Source of the DNA: Bacillota bacterium
Lineage (GTDB): Bacteria; Bacillota; Clostridia; Tissierellales; Sedimentibacteraceae
Assembly: GCA_023453025.1 (NCBI GenBank)
Contig: JAEXUD010000005.1
Location: 19,570-83,569, forward strand
Reading direction: 5' to 3'
Length of the DNA stretch: 64,000 bases
Shown one piece after another: positions 26,788 to 35,797 of this stretch; the first letter of the stretch is position 1; every line of letters begins with the position of its first letter. The translations under genes and the position numbers were made by a program. The notes under the pieces were generated by a model, which saw only the letters and a program-made list of their open reading frames with translations, searched no databases and was not told the DNA's origin.

Positions 26788-28098
26788 ATGATTGGCATTT
26801 TAGGTTTAATAATAAGTCTTATATTTATAGTGATAAGTGTATATAGAGGATGGCACATTATACCGGTCTCAATAATCGGAGGATTATTTGTTGCAATTAC
26901 AAATGCTATGGATATATGGCCTGCTATATCTGAAAGCTACGCTTCTGGCCTTAGCAATTATGTAGGCTCATATTTCACAATTTTTATATTGGGAGCATTC
27001 TTTGGCGAATTAATGAGTGTTACCGGTTCAGCAAAGGCAATTTCATACAAACTGATGGACGTAATGGGCGTAAAAAGGGCGCCGTTAGCACTTGTCATAG
27101 CAACATTACTTCTTACTTATGGAGGAGTAAATTCATTCATTGTTGTATTTACATTGTATCCGATAGCTGTTGTATTGTTTAATGAAGCAAAACTCCCAAG
27201 ACGTATACTTACAGGATGTATATTTCTTGGACTTGCTACAATTACACAATCCAGCTTTCCAGGTACACCATCAATTCAAAATCTGATACCTGCAAACTTT
27301 TACCACACACCGCCGACTGCAGCTCCATTGCTTGGATTGACAGCATCTGCCATTTTCTTTGTAGTAGGCATGTGGTACCTTAACCGACAAATTAAAATTG
27401 CAAGGAAAAACGGTGAAGTCTTTGTTCCGATATCAGCAGACAACCTTAATAAAATTGAAGGCACTGACATCAGAGCAGATTTACCTGACTGGAAGATTGC
27501 GCTGGCACCGGTTCTTGTTGTAATTATTTTAATTTTAACATTAAGCAAGTCTCTCCCTGCACTTTACGCGGTTTCAATCGGTTTGACGGCAGCTATTATC
27601 ACAACATATATACTCAATTGGAAAAATATCGAAAACCCTGTCGGAACAATGTCGAAAGGCTGTGTTGCAGGTATAATGCCGTTATTAAATACATCTGCTA
27701 TAGTAGCATATGGATCATTAGTAAAGGCATCCCCTGCCTTCCAGGATTTTGTGGCATTAGCCATGGGATTAGATTTCAATCCATATATCACAGGAGCATT
27801 AGGTGTTAATATTATTGCGGGTATAACAGGATCTTCATCAGGCGGCCTGACAATATTCCTGGAAAATATGGGTGAATTTCTATTGCAAAAGGGAGCAGAC
27901 CCTGCTGCTATGCATAGAATCCTGTCAATAGCTTCCGGCGGCTTAGACACATTGCCTCATAACGGCGCAGTTGTAACTATACTTACCGTATTAGGTACAA
28001 CACACAAGGAATCATACAGGGATGTGGCAGTTGTCTGTGTAATGCTGCCAATCCTGGTAACAGTAGTAGTAGTTGGAATGGCAATTGTATTATATTAG
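26788..28098 (+). CDS. GntP-family permease
   Basis: A 436-residue transporter with about 12 hydrophobic segments. GntP permeases import gluconate and other hydroxylated or beta-hydroxy carboxylates by cation symport. Recognisable parts are LLTYGGVNSFIVVFTLYP (about 105-125), FPGTPSIQNLIP (about 155), and GSSSGGLTIFLE and SGGLDTLPHNGAVVT in the C-terminal half. It closes the sigma-54 operon and is followed by a strong terminator; by context it imports the 3-hydroxy acid used by the two enzymes before it. Confidence 0.88.
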   Translation: MIGILGLIISLIFIVISVYRGWHIIPVSIIGGLFVAITNAMDIWPAISESYASGLSNYVGSYFTIFILGAFFGELMSVTGSAKAISYKLMDVMGVKRAPLALVIATLLLTYGGVNSFIVVFTLYPIAVVLFNEAKLPRRILTGCIFLGLATITQSSFPGTPSIQNLIPANFYHTPPTAAPLLGLTASAIFFVVGMWYLNRQIKIARKNGEVFVPISADNLNKIEGTDIRADLPDWKIALAPVLVVIILILTLSKSLPALYAVSIGLTAAIITTYILNWKNIENPVGTMSKGCVAGIMPLLNTSAIVAYGSLVKASPAFQDFVALAMGLDFNPYITGALGVNIIAGITGSSSGGLTIFLENMGEFLLQKGADPAAMHRILSIASGGLDTLPHNGAVVTILTVLGTTHKESYRDVAVVCVMLPILVTVVVVGMAIVLY

Positions 28099-28131
28099 TA
28101 AAAAAATAATATACAAATTAATTTCATCTCA

Positions 28132-28171
28132 AAATAAGAAGCTCAATTATAATAATATGAGCTTCTTATTT
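28132..28171. terminator. Bidirectional terminator after the BKACE operon
   Basis: AAATAAGAAGCTCA and TGAGCTTCTTATTT form a perfect 14-bp stem with a 12-base loop, between convergent genes. Confidence 0.9.
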
Positions 28172-28197
28172 GTTCTGACAAATTTAGTATAGCTTTG

Positions 28198-28857
28198 CTA
28201 CAGCAGCTCCACTTCATTTATGACCAGCTTGAATCTGAGCTTCAAAAACTCTGCTGCTCTTCTGCAAAGGAGCATTCTGCCTAAAAATATTTCAAAGTAA
28301 TCCATGATCGTGAAAAGCTCTGTATCTATCTTCAAATGCAGGACTGCAAATTTATTATCTGTATCTATAACTAGTGTAGATGATTCTACAGAATAGTTTA
28401 CCCTGTCATGTATGTCAAATGTGGCAAGTTCCCGGTTTCTTACCCTTGAACGGCGAACGTCTGACTTGTCCGCCAGTATCAGTGCCGCTGCCACTTCATT
28501 CACAGGCACGGCCGTTGATTCGTCATGATTGCCTATGGCTGATATGATGGTTGCAGTTTCTGCAACATCCATTCCCATTTTATCTAGTATACGAAATGCC
28601 ATTATGGCTCCGCTTTGAGCGTGGTCAACTCTGTTAACCACGTTGCCTATGTCATGCATGTATCCGGCTATTCTTGCCAGCTCTGCTGTTCTTTCATCAT
28701 AGCCGAGCTTTAACAGAATTTCCCGTGCATGGTTTGCTACCTTACCGACATGTGCAAAGGAATGCTCCGTATATCCCAATTCAACTAACGCCTCATCTGC
28801 TTTTTTTATGTATGTTTGAATTTCGTTACTGTCTTTTATATCTTTAAATGTAATCAT
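28198..28857 (-). CDS. HD-domain phosphohydrolase
   Basis: A 219-residue HD-superfamily protein. The metal ligands are visible as a histidine in HSFAHV (about 33), the MHDIG pair (about 68), a histidine in VDHAQSG (about 78) and a further NHDES (about 111). The length and order fit a small nucleotide or (p)ppGpp-like phosphohydrolase, but the substrate cannot be assigned. It is the last gene of the minus-strand run that begins with trmB. Confidence 0.82.
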   Translation of the reverse strand: MITFKDIKDSNEIQTYIKKADEALVELGYTEHSFAHVGKVANHAREILLKLGYDERTAELARIAGYMHDIGNVVNRVDHAQSGAIMAFRILDKMGMDVAETATIISAIGNHDESTAVPVNEVAAALILADKSDVRRSRVRNRELATFDIHDRVNYSVESSTLVIDTDNKFAVLHLKIDTELFTIMDYFEIFLGRMLLCRRAAEFLKLRFKLVINEVELL

Positions 28858-28897
28858 TTTAATTTCCGTCCTACCTATATTAATTTACATAAATAGT

Positions 28898-29584
28898 TTA
28901 TATGTCAAATAGATTAAATGGATATAAGCTTGGTAATGTTGATGTAAATTCTTTATATTCCTTTGTTTTAGGATGCTTGAAGCCAAATTTATATGACCAG
29001 AGAGCTATATTGGTGAAGTCCTTTTTCTTGACAAATACTTTGTTGTACTTGTTGTCTCCCCAAATGGGAATACCTTCATTAGAAAGCTGGACTCTTATCT
29101 GATGATGCCTGCCGGTATATAATTTGATTTTCAGCATGGTTAATGTACTGTATTCTTCAGTTTCAACAGATCCAAGCATTTCGTATTCCAATTTTGCAAG
29201 CTTTGCTTGCTTGTCATATTCTGTGGTTATTTTGGACATATTAATGGTTTTTAGTTTCTTTATATAATCCTCTAAAACTGCTTCTTCGCTATCAGGCTTG
29301 CCGCATACTACCGTCAGATACTCTTTACGAATTTCTCTTTGCTGAACCTGCCTTGATAATTCCTTGTTGGCAAATTCCGTCTTTGAAAATACAATGACTC
29401 CTCCAACAGGACGGTCCAATCTATGAATCAGTCCTAAGTATGGATTTGGTTCTTTACTGCTGATATACTTCAATGCTGCTGACATTAAATCTTCGTCGTT
29501 TGTTTTATCGCTTTGTGATGGTATGCCTTGCGGTTTTTCAAGGCAAAGAATATATTTGTCTTCATAAATTATTTTTAATTGCAT
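28898..29584 (-). CDS. RluA-family RNA pseudouridine synthase
   Basis: It isomerises uridine to pseudouridine in rRNA or tRNA. The catalytic aspartate is in the HRLDRPVGGV motif (about residue 55-64), and the RHHQIRVQLS segment near 185 is the second family signature. At 228 residues it is a short member without an S4 domain. The RNA target is not predictable from this. The start has GGAG six bases upstream; it lies 13 bases from the YbaK gene. Confidence 0.92.
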   Translation of the reverse strand: MQLKIIYEDKYILCLEKPQGIPSQSDKTNDEDLMSAALKYISSKEPNPYLGLIHRLDRPVGGVIVFSKTEFANKELSRQVQQREIRKEYLTVVCGKPDSEEAVLEDYIKKLKTINMSKITTEYDKQAKLAKLEYEMLGSVETEEYSTLTMLKIKLYTGRHHQIRVQLSNEGIPIWGDNKYNKVFVKKKDFTNIALWSYKFGFKHPKTKEYKEFTSTLPSLYPFNLFDI

Positions 29585-29597
29585 TTTATCTCCATAT

Positions 29598-30074
29598 TTA
29601 TATTAAGTCTGCATATGCTGCTTCTGCTGCTGTAATCAGATCATCCGGCTTTATTATTATCTGTGTTCCTATTACTCCGGCACTGACTAAAATTTTATCC
29701 TGCAGCAATGCTGACTCGTCTATGAATGTTTTGTAGTGTTTTTTCATGCCTATGGGTGAGCAGCCTCCTCTTATATATCCTGTGTTTTTGGTAAGATCCT
29801 TTAAAGGAAGCATTTCTATATTTTTTTCTTCAGAAGCCTTGGCTGCTTTTTTTAAATCAAGCTCGTACTCTACCGGAATGCAGAATACATACAGCTCCTT
29901 GCTGTGTCCTGATGCTACTAATGTCTTAAAGACAGCTTCTGGATTTTGGCCTGTCTTATGGGCAACTGATACTCCGTCTATGTGTCCGTCTTCGCACTCA
30001 TACGACATGTGGTCATATTGGATATTTAAGGATTCTAAAATTCTCATAGCATTAGTTTTATTAAATTTTTTCAA
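29598..30074 (-). CDS. ybaK: Cys-tRNA(Pro)/Cys-tRNA(Cys) deacylase YbaK/EbsC
   Basis: A 158-residue trans-editing factor that hydrolyses mischarged Cys-tRNA(Pro). YbaK landmarks are present: TNAMRILESL at the N-terminus, the catalytic lysine in VFKTLVASG (about 47-55), GYIRGGCSPIGMKK (about 105-118) and the GVIGTQIIIKPDDL end. It stands in a run with an RNA pseudouridine synthase and trmB, a set of translation-quality genes. Confidence 0.93.
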   Translation of the reverse strand: MKKFNKTNAMRILESLNIQYDHMSYECEDGHIDGVSVAHKTGQNPEAVFKTLVASGHSKELYVFCIPVEYELDLKKAAKASEEKNIEMLPLKDLTKNTGYIRGGCSPIGMKKHYKTFIDESALLQDKILVSAGVIGTQIIIKPDDLITAAEAAYADLI

Positions 30075-30126
30075 ATTATCACCTCAATTTATAAAATATT
30101 TGACGATGTGATTGCGCAGTATTTAT

Positions 30127-30414
30127 TTATAGCAATGACACTAAATAACTGTATATCTGATAATATATATAAATATTAAATAGCAGTGCAATAAATGTTA
30201 TTGCAACAAAGCCGCGCTTTCTGGTCTTATGATGGAATAATACCATAGCGGCAATGCTTCCAAGTACTCCTCCAAAAAAGCTTGCTGTATGGAGTGTCTT
30301 TTCCTGAATCCTCCACTTATCCTTTTTTGCCTTTTGTTTATCTAAAAAAAACAAAATAAACGATATGGAGTTTATCAAGCCAAAATAAATCAGAATATAT
30401 TTTATATTATCCAT
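30127..30414 (-). CDS. DUF1294 small membrane protein
   Basis: A 95-residue protein with three hydrophobic segments (about 5-23, 43-62, 68-90). The motif FFLDKQKAKKDKWRIQEKTLH, landmark residues 22-42, followed by FFGGVLGSIAAMVLFHHKTRK is characteristic of DUF1294. Function is unknown. Its start overlaps the trmB end by eight bases, so the two are translationally coupled. Confidence 0.88.
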   Translation of the reverse strand: MDNIKYILIYFGLINSISFILFFLDKQKAKKDKWRIQEKTLHTASFFGGVLGSIAAMVLFHHKTRKRGFVAITFIALLFNIYIYYQIYSYLVSLL

Positions 30415-31048
30415 TTTTCCTCACTACCAGTTTATTTATTTTCTTTCCTTCGCTTACAAAGCGTTCTTCGTATTCTGTCATCACATTGTCAGAAGCATAT
30501 GGACTGTTGTGCAAATCTCTTGTGAATATCAAGAATTCCCAGTTGTCCTCCTTAAATTGTTCAGCTGAATACTCAAACAAATCATTATTATCTGTCTTCA
30601 TATGGATTTCTCCGTTGTCTGTAAGCACCAATCTGTAAACATCTAAAAAGCCTTTATGTGTGAGTCTCCTCTTATAATGCGATGGTTTAGGCCACGGGTC
30701 TGAAAAGTTCAAATAAATTCTTTCTATTGATTCCGGTTCAAAAACATCCTTTAATATGTCGCCATTTGAATACACTATAAAATAATTTTGAGGATCATTT
30801 TCAAATACTGATTTTGCACATCTATATGCAACCTTTACGCTTTTTTCAAAACCAAAATAATTAACGTTTGGATTTTTAAGCGCTGTTTCTCTTATAAACT
30901 TGCCCTTCCCACATCCGAGTTCAACGTGTATAGGGTTACTATTGCTAAATGCTTTGTTTAATTTATATCCTCTTTTTTCAGGCTCAGTAATTGCCTTTTC
31001 GCAATCCTTCAAATATTGGTACTGGCCGGGAATATATCTTAATCTCAT
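30407..31048 (-). CDS. trmB: tRNA (guanine-N7-)-methyltransferase
   Basis: TrmB methylates G46 of tRNA using S-adenosylmethionine. The 213-residue protein shows the SAM loop ELGCGKGKF (about 43-51) and the family signature NFSDPWPKPSHYKRRL (about 115-130). A frame reaching 24 codons further upstream exists, but GGAG lies six bases before the chosen ATG and family members start near MRLRY. It heads the operon trmB-DUF1294-ybaK-rluA-HD. Confidence 0.95.
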   Translation of the reverse strand: MRLRYIPGQYQYLKDCEKAITEPEKRGYKLNKAFSNSNPIHVELGCGKGKFIRETALKNPNVNYFGFEKSVKVAYRCAKSVFENDPQNYFIVYSNGDILKDVFEPESIERIYLNFSDPWPKPSHYKRRLTHKGFLDVYRLVLTDNGEIHMKTDNNDLFEYSAEQFKEDNWEFLIFTRDLHNSPYASDNVMTEYEERFVSEGKKINKLVVRKNG

Positions 31049-31240
31049 AATTTTCTCCTTGGTATAATACCGTATGATTGCAGTCTTATAACATGCCCGA
31101 TTATAATATTGATTTACCATACAACTGAATTCTACATTATTTTATAATAATTAACAATAATAATTTATATTATAAGTTATGTATTGCATAAGTTTAACAA
31201 ACAAAGTACAATGTAACTAACTAACATAAAGAGGTGTATT

Positions 31241-31774
31241 ATGGGTTTTTTATTTAACATGACAGGTCCCGCATTGTATATCATTATATTTTGTGCAAAA
31301 ATAATAGAGGTTTCTGTTTCAACTGTAAGATTGGTTTTAATCAACAAGGGTGAAAGGGTAAAGGGTGCAATTTTAGGATTTATTGAAATAATGATATGGC
31401 TTATTGTAGTAAGCTCTGTTTTAAACAATATCACAGAAGACCCTATAAAGGTCTTTGTGTATGCCATAGCCTTTGCATTAGGAAATTTTATCGGAGTAAC
31501 TATAGAGTCAAAAATAGCAGTTGGTCTTGCATCAATTCAAGCAGTTGTTAATGTAGAAACAGGAGTTATGTTGGCTGAAATTCTTAGAGAACAGAACTTC
31601 GGTGTCACGATAATAGATGGAAGAGGTAAGGATGATAGTAAGAAAAGCCTTTTGTTTATTCAGTTAAAAAGGAAAAGAATCCCTGCCGCAGTAAAATTAA
31701 TCAAACAGACTGCTCCAAATGCTTACATAACTGTAAATGATATAAAGTCAATAGTTGGTGGTTATTTGAAATAA
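31241..31774 (+). CDS. UPF0316/DUF2179 membrane protein
   Basis: A 177-residue protein with three N-terminal membrane helices (about 8-25, 42-62, 68-92) and a C-terminal cytoplasmic DUF2179 domain (about 110-172, with GVTIIDGRGKD and KRIPAAVKLIKQ). UPF0316 proteins are widespread in Firmicutes; their role is unknown, and DUF2179 may bind a nucleotide or sense a ligand. It is monocistronic with an upstream GAGG and a downstream tetraloop terminator. Confidence 0.88.
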   Translation: MGFLFNMTGPALYIIIFCAKIIEVSVSTVRLVLINKGERVKGAILGFIEIMIWLIVVSSVLNNITEDPIKVFVYAIAFALGNFIGVTIESKIAVGLASIQAVVNVETGVMLAEILREQNFGVTIIDGRGKDDSKKSLLFIQLKRKRIPAAVKLIKQTAPNAYITVNDIKSIVGGYLK

Positions 31775-31800
31775 CAATATAAAATAGTACTTAAAAAATC

Positions 31801-31820
31801 AAAGGGCGAAACCGCCCTTT
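31801..31820. terminator. Bidirectional terminator
   Basis: AAAGGGCG, loop AAAC, CGCCCTTT: a perfect 8-bp stem between the convergent UPF0316 and lysC genes, with A/T flanks on both sides. Confidence 0.85.
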
Positions 31821-31825
31821 CTTGT

Positions 31826-33148
31826 TTACTTTACAAATGCATTATATATAGCCCTTATGGCATTTTCAAAATCCTTGTCTTCAACGCCGACAATAATATT
31901 GATTTCACTTGAACCCTGATCAATCATTCGTATATTAATATTGCTTTCTCCCAATGCTGTAAACAGCCTTGCTGAAATGCCGGGCTTGTACGCCATCTTG
32001 ATACCAACTGTTGTTATCAGGCTTAAATTTTTAATCACCGATACTGATTCTGCATTACATTTCATTTTTATTTCTTCGGCAAGCTCATGTGTTATTTTTT
32101 CCACGCATTCTGACGGAAGTATTACTGAAAAGCTGTCAATGCCTGATGGTATATGGTCGATACTTAACCCCCTGTCTTCAAATACCTCCAAAGCCTTTTT
32201 AATAACACCGACTTCATTTGCCATATGCTCTTTGTGGATATAAAATACCGCGAAGTTCTTTCTTCCGGCAATGCCTGTAATTATACTGTCATTTCCGTTA
32301 CTTTTAACCTTTTCTTCATCACTTACAATTAATGTTCCGGGATTATCAGGCTCATTTGTGTTTCTTATATTAATAGGAATACCTGCTTGTCTGGCAGGGA
32401 ATACAGCTTCCTCATGCAGTACAGAAGCTCCCATATAAGAAAGCTCCCTGAGCTCCTGGTATGTTATTTTCTTAATTTGTCTGGGATTATTTACAATTCT
32501 CGGGTCAGCCATCAAAAACCCTGATACGTCAGTCCAGTTTTCGTATATATCAGCTCCTGCAGCTGAGGCAATTATTGAGCCTGTTATATCAGAGCCCCCT
32601 CTTGAAAATGTCTTTATGCTTCCGTCAGGATATGATCCGTAAAATCCGGGAATTATTGCCTTATTGGATTTACTGAGTACTTCTGTCAATTTTTCGTTTG
32701 TTTTGGTTATGTTGATAGTTCCATCATAATTAAAAAATATAACATCTTTTGCATCAATAAAATCACACTTGAGATAGTCAGCCAATAACAATGCGCTAAG
32801 GTATTCTCCTCTGCTGACAATGTAATCTTCCTCGCATTTATCATCTAATTTTTGTTTTATTATTTTAAACTCATTTTCTAAATCTGTGTTCAAGTTTAGT
32901 TCTTCCCTGATTGTATTAAATCTGTCTTCAATAATCTTAAAAATAGGTGTATATGGCACCGAAAATTTTATATGTGCATGAGTTAAATACAACAAATCCG
33001 TAATTTTGTTATCTTCCTTGAATCTCTTTCCCGGAGCAGAAACCACTACATATTTTCTTTCTTCATCACTTTTTATTATGTCATGCACTTTTTTAAACTG
33101 AGTTGAATCAGCCATTGAAGTACCGCCAAATTTAGCAACCTTTAACAT
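31826..33148 (-). CDS. lysC: Aspartate kinase (lysine-operon copy)
   Basis: It phosphorylates aspartate, the first step towards lysine, threonine and methionine. The 440-residue monofunctional enzyme begins with KFGGTSMADS (residues 5-14), has SRGGSDITGS near 185, and ends in two ACT domains (about 300-440) for feedback control. The insert-containing form (VVVSAPGKRFKEDNKITDLL) is the YclM-like branch. It is the last gene of the riboswitch-controlled dapA-dapB-dapH-lysC group but also has its own promoter with a 13-bp dyad. A second, different aspartokinase lies at 43-44.5 kb. Confidence 0.94.
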   Translation of the reverse strand: MLKVAKFGGTSMADSTQFKKVHDIIKSDEERKYVVVSAPGKRFKEDNKITDLLYLTHAHIKFSVPYTPIFKIIEDRFNTIREELNLNTDLENEFKIIKQKLDDKCEEDYIVSRGEYLSALLLADYLKCDFIDAKDVIFFNYDGTINITKTNEKLTEVLSKSNKAIIPGFYGSYPDGSIKTFSRGGSDITGSIIASAAGADIYENWTDVSGFLMADPRIVNNPRQIKKITYQELRELSYMGASVLHEEAVFPARQAGIPINIRNTNEPDNPGTLIVSDEEKVKSNGNDSIITGIAGRKNFAVFYIHKEHMANEVGVIKKALEVFEDRGLSIDHIPSGIDSFSVILPSECVEKITHELAEEIKMKCNAESVSVIKNLSLITTVGIKMAYKPGISARLFTALGESNINIRMIDQGSSEINIIVGVEDKDFENAIRAIYNAFVK

Positions 33149-33181
33149 TTGCCCCTCCTTTATTTACATAATAACTTAATT

Positions 33182-33222
33182 ACAATAACACAGTATTAAA
33201 TGTATGTCAATACATTTAATAC
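33182..33222 (-). promoter_or_regulatory. lysC promoter with a 13-bp dyad centred on the -35 box
   Basis: Minus-strand TTGACA (33205-33210) and TATTGT (33182-33187) are 17 bases apart. Perfect 13-bp inverted repeats (33193-33205 and 33210-33222, core ATTAAATGTAT) are centred on the -35 box. A flanking ACATGTG/CACATGT pair (33221-33227, 33253-33259) adds symmetry. It looks like an operator that would block sigma-A binding. Confidence 0.65.
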
Positions 33223-33280
33223 ATGTGTGTTTGATGTGCAAACAATATTAATCACATGTAGTTTTAAGAGCTTAAGTGCT

Positions 33281-33982
33281 TTACCCTCTTAAATCATCTA
33301 AAAGCTTAGTTTTTTCAATTGTTCGCTCATCCTTGTATTTAATTATTTTGGCGGGGCTGCCGGCAACTACTGCCATTTCAGGGACATCCTCAGTTACTAC
33401 ACTTCCGGCTGCAATCACTGCTCCTTTGCCAACCTTTACACCTTCCAGTACTACTGCATTGGCTCCGATCAGCACATCATCCTCTACAATAACCGGTAAT
33501 TTGCTTGGCGGCTCCAATACGCCTGCAATAACTGCTCCTGCTCCCACATGGACGTTTTTCCCTATGGTTCCTCTTGCACCTACCACGGCATTCATATCAA
33601 CCATGGTTTTTTCACCTATTACCGCACCTATATTTATAACCGCACCCATCATGATTACTGCGTCCTTGCCAATTGTGACCATATCTCTTATAACTGCACC
33701 GGGTTCAATACGGGCGTTTATTTCATTTGTATTTAGAAGCGGAATCGCGGAATTCCTTCTGTCATATTCTAAGTGATAATTTATAATTTGTGGATTTTCT
33801 TCAAGAAGTTTTTTGGCATCAGCAAATTCTCCTATCAGTATTGCCATGTCCCCTGAACGAAAAACCTTCATATTGCAGCTTTCAATATTGTTTATATCTC
33901 CTGTTGCATAAAGCTTAACAGGTGTTGATTTTTTTGCTTCTTTTATAAATTTTGCTATTTCATATGGATCTTGTAAAAACAT
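33281..33982 (-). CDS. dapH: Tetrahydrodipicolinate N-acetyltransferase
   Basis: It acetylates tetrahydrodipicolinate in the acetylase branch of diaminopimelate synthesis. The 233-residue protein has the N-terminal DapH domain (about 1-80) and a left-handed beta helix built of hexapeptide repeats (about 88-205; VTIGKDAVIMMGAVINIGAV as its landmark), ending with AVVAGSPAKII. The presence of DapH indicates the acetylase route; the later transaminase and deacetylase genes are not in the window. It is the third gene of the lysine operon. Confidence 0.94.
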   Translation of the reverse strand: MFLQDPYEIAKFIKEAKKSTPVKLYATGDINNIESCNMKVFRSGDMAILIGEFADAKKLLEENPQIINYHLEYDRRNSAIPLLNTNEINARIEPGAVIRDMVTIGKDAVIMMGAVINIGAVIGEKTMVDMNAVVGARGTIGKNVHVGAGAVIAGVLEPPSKLPVIVEDDVLIGANAVVLEGVKVGKGAVIAAGSVVTEDVPEMAVVAGSPAKIIKYKDERTIEKTKLLDDLRG

Positions 33983-34002
33983 ATTGCCTCCTTTAATTTT
34001 AA

Positions 34003-34710
34003 TTATGCTATATTAATAATTTTACTTAATTTTTTACCTTCTATTTCAAACATATCTTCTGTTGTATAAAATCCTGGTTTTTTATTTGCAAGCTTTAATG
34101 CAATATCCAATGCGCCTCTGGCAAATATTTTTTTTGAAAATGCAGTATGCTTGATTTCGATAATTTCATCAATTCCTGAAAAAATAATCTGATGCTCACC
34201 TGGTATTGTGCCTGCTCTAAGCGAATGCACTTCGACCTTATCTCTTCCGGTTACGTCTTTGATGTCTTCTGCCAATGTCTTTGCAGTCCCGCTTGGGGAA
34301 TCAATTTTTTTACTATGATGTCTTTCTATTATATCTATGTCAAAGCTGCATAACTCATCCGATATTAATTTTAACATTTTTCTTACAATGTTAATTCCTG
34401 TTGAAGTATTTGACGAAAGAAGAACCGGAATCTCTTTTCCTGCTTCAAAGATCTTATTTTTTTGCTCTTCATTATATCCTGTTGTACATATTAGCAAAGC
34501 TGAATTCTTTTTAATTGCATATTCTATTAGAAAATCTAAGTTTGTTGGATGGGAAAAATCTATTATTACATCTACATCATTTATTTCTTCACCTAATTGT
34601 CCGTTTCTAGGAGACAAGAAACCTGACAAAGACATGTTATTATAAGTGATCACTTCTTGCTCAACAACTTTACCCATAACTCCATGACCGCATATTGAAA
34701 TATTTATCAT
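34003..34710 (-). CDS. dapB: 4-hydroxy-tetrahydrodipicolinate reductase
   Basis: It reduces HTPA/dihydrodipicolinate to tetrahydrodipicolinate with NAD(P)H. The 235-residue protein has GHGVMGKVV near the N-terminus and the catalytic ERHHSKKIDSPSGTA motif (about 130-145). The start has GGGGG about seven bases upstream; six extra in-frame codons would overlap that site. It begins 11 bases after the dapA stop. Confidence 0.95.
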   Translation of the reverse strand: MINISICGHGVMGKVVEQEVITYNNMSLSGFLSPRNGQLGEEINDVDVIIDFSHPTNLDFLIEYAIKKNSALLICTTGYNEEQKNKIFEAGKEIPVLLSSNTSTGINIVRKMLKLISDELCSFDIDIIERHHSKKIDSPSGTAKTLAEDIKDVTGRDKVEVHSLRAGTIPGEHQIIFSGIDEIIEIKHTAFSKKIFARGALDIALKLANKKPGFYTTEDMFEIEGKKLSKIINIA

Positions 34711-34721
34711 AATCCTACCCC

Positions 34722-35603
34722 CTAGCATGAAATGCCAACACTGTGCATTTCATCAATTAATTTTTCTTTGTTAATATGAGACATAGGATACAGCGGTTCT
34801 CTTACTTGAGAACTGCACAAGTTCATTAATCCCATGGCTTCCTTAACAGGTATTGGATTTGTTTCAATAAATAATGCATTTATAAGTCCATTCAACCTAA
34901 GCTGTGCTTCCCTAGCTTCTTCTATGTTTCCGTTTTTATAATCATCTACCATCTTTTTAGTTTCTGCAGGTAAAATATTGGCAACAACTGATATCACTCC
35001 ATGCCCACCTAGTGACATCAATGGTATAACCATATCATCATTACCTGAATAAACAAAGAAGCTTCTTGGACATAATCTGATAATTTCAGCAACCTGGCTT
35101 ATATTTCCGCTGGCTTCCTTAATCCCCACAATATTTTCAATTTTAGACAATTCTAACACTGTACTTGGTTCGATATTCATTCCCGTTCTACCTGGTACAC
35201 TGTACACAATAATAGGTAATGATGTGCATTCTGCAATCAATTTATAGTGATTAATTAGTCCTCTTTGAGTTGTTTTGTTGTAATATGGAGTTACTATTAA
35301 CAATCCATCAGCTCCTGCTTCTTCACAGAATTTTGCTTTTTTTATTGCTGAAGATGTGCAGTTGCTTCCTGCTCCTGCTATTACAGGTATTCTATTATTC
35401 ACTCTTCCAATTACAAATTTTACAACTGTATGGTATTCGTCATCAGATAATGTTGATGCTTCACCTGTTGTTCCGGCAACTATAATTGATCCAGATTGTT
35501 CAACATGCATATCAACTAATTTCCCTAAAGTTTTGAAGTCTACTTCTCCATTGCTAAATGGTGTCACGAGTGCCACTCCACAGCCTCTTACTAAATCGTT
35601 CAT
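34722..35603 (-). CDS. dapA: 4-hydroxy-tetrahydrodipicolinate synthase (lysine operon copy)
   Basis: It condenses pyruvate with aspartate semialdehyde. The 293-residue TIM barrel has GTTGEAST (about 44-51), TPYYNK (about 105), YSVPGRTGM (about 133-141) and the Schiff-base lysine in GIKEASGN (about 161). It is the first gene after the lysine riboswitch, so its expression should fall when lysine is abundant. A paralogue at 38.6-39.5 kb belongs to another operon. Confidence 0.95.
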   Translation of the reverse strand: MNDLVRGCGVALVTPFSNGEVDFKTLGKLVDMHVEQSGSIIVAGTTGEASTLSDDEYHTVVKFVIGRVNNRIPVIAGAGSNCTSSAIKKAKFCEEAGADGLLIVTPYYNKTTQRGLINHYKLIAECTSLPIIVYSVPGRTGMNIEPSTVLELSKIENIVGIKEASGNISQVAEIIRLCPRSFFVYSGNDDMVIPLMSLGGHGVISVVANILPAETKKMVDDYKNGNIEEAREAQLRLNGLINALFIETNPIPVKEAMGLMNLCSSQVREPLYPMSHINKEKLIDEMHSVGISC

Positions 35604-35731
35604 TTCTTTTTCTCCTTAAAAAATTATTTTTTATAAATAATTTTCATGTCGCTTTTATTAATCTTTATTATATGTACCTTTGGATTTTTTGACCATCTAG
35701 AGAAGTTTGAATCCAAGCCATTATTAGATAA

Positions 35732-35772
35732 TAAAAAAGCGACATAAGAGCAAAAGGGCTCTCAGACGCTTA
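35732..35772 (-). terminator. Expression-platform terminator of the lysine riboswitch
   Basis: On the minus strand AAGCG...AGAGC pairs with GCTCT...CGCTT around a short loop, with an internal bulge, then six T residues. It lies just downstream of the aptamer and about 130 bases before dapA. The remaining leader (35604-35731) is AT-rich and without a gene. Confidence 0.8.
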
Positions 35773-35797
35773 CAAAAAACACCGAACCTTCTGCCCA

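Noticed and set aside
33276..33776. Open frame of 166 codons rich in Ser, Thr, Ala and Pro opposite dapH
   Set aside because: It is the mirror of the hexapeptide repeats of dapH, which explains its repetitive look.
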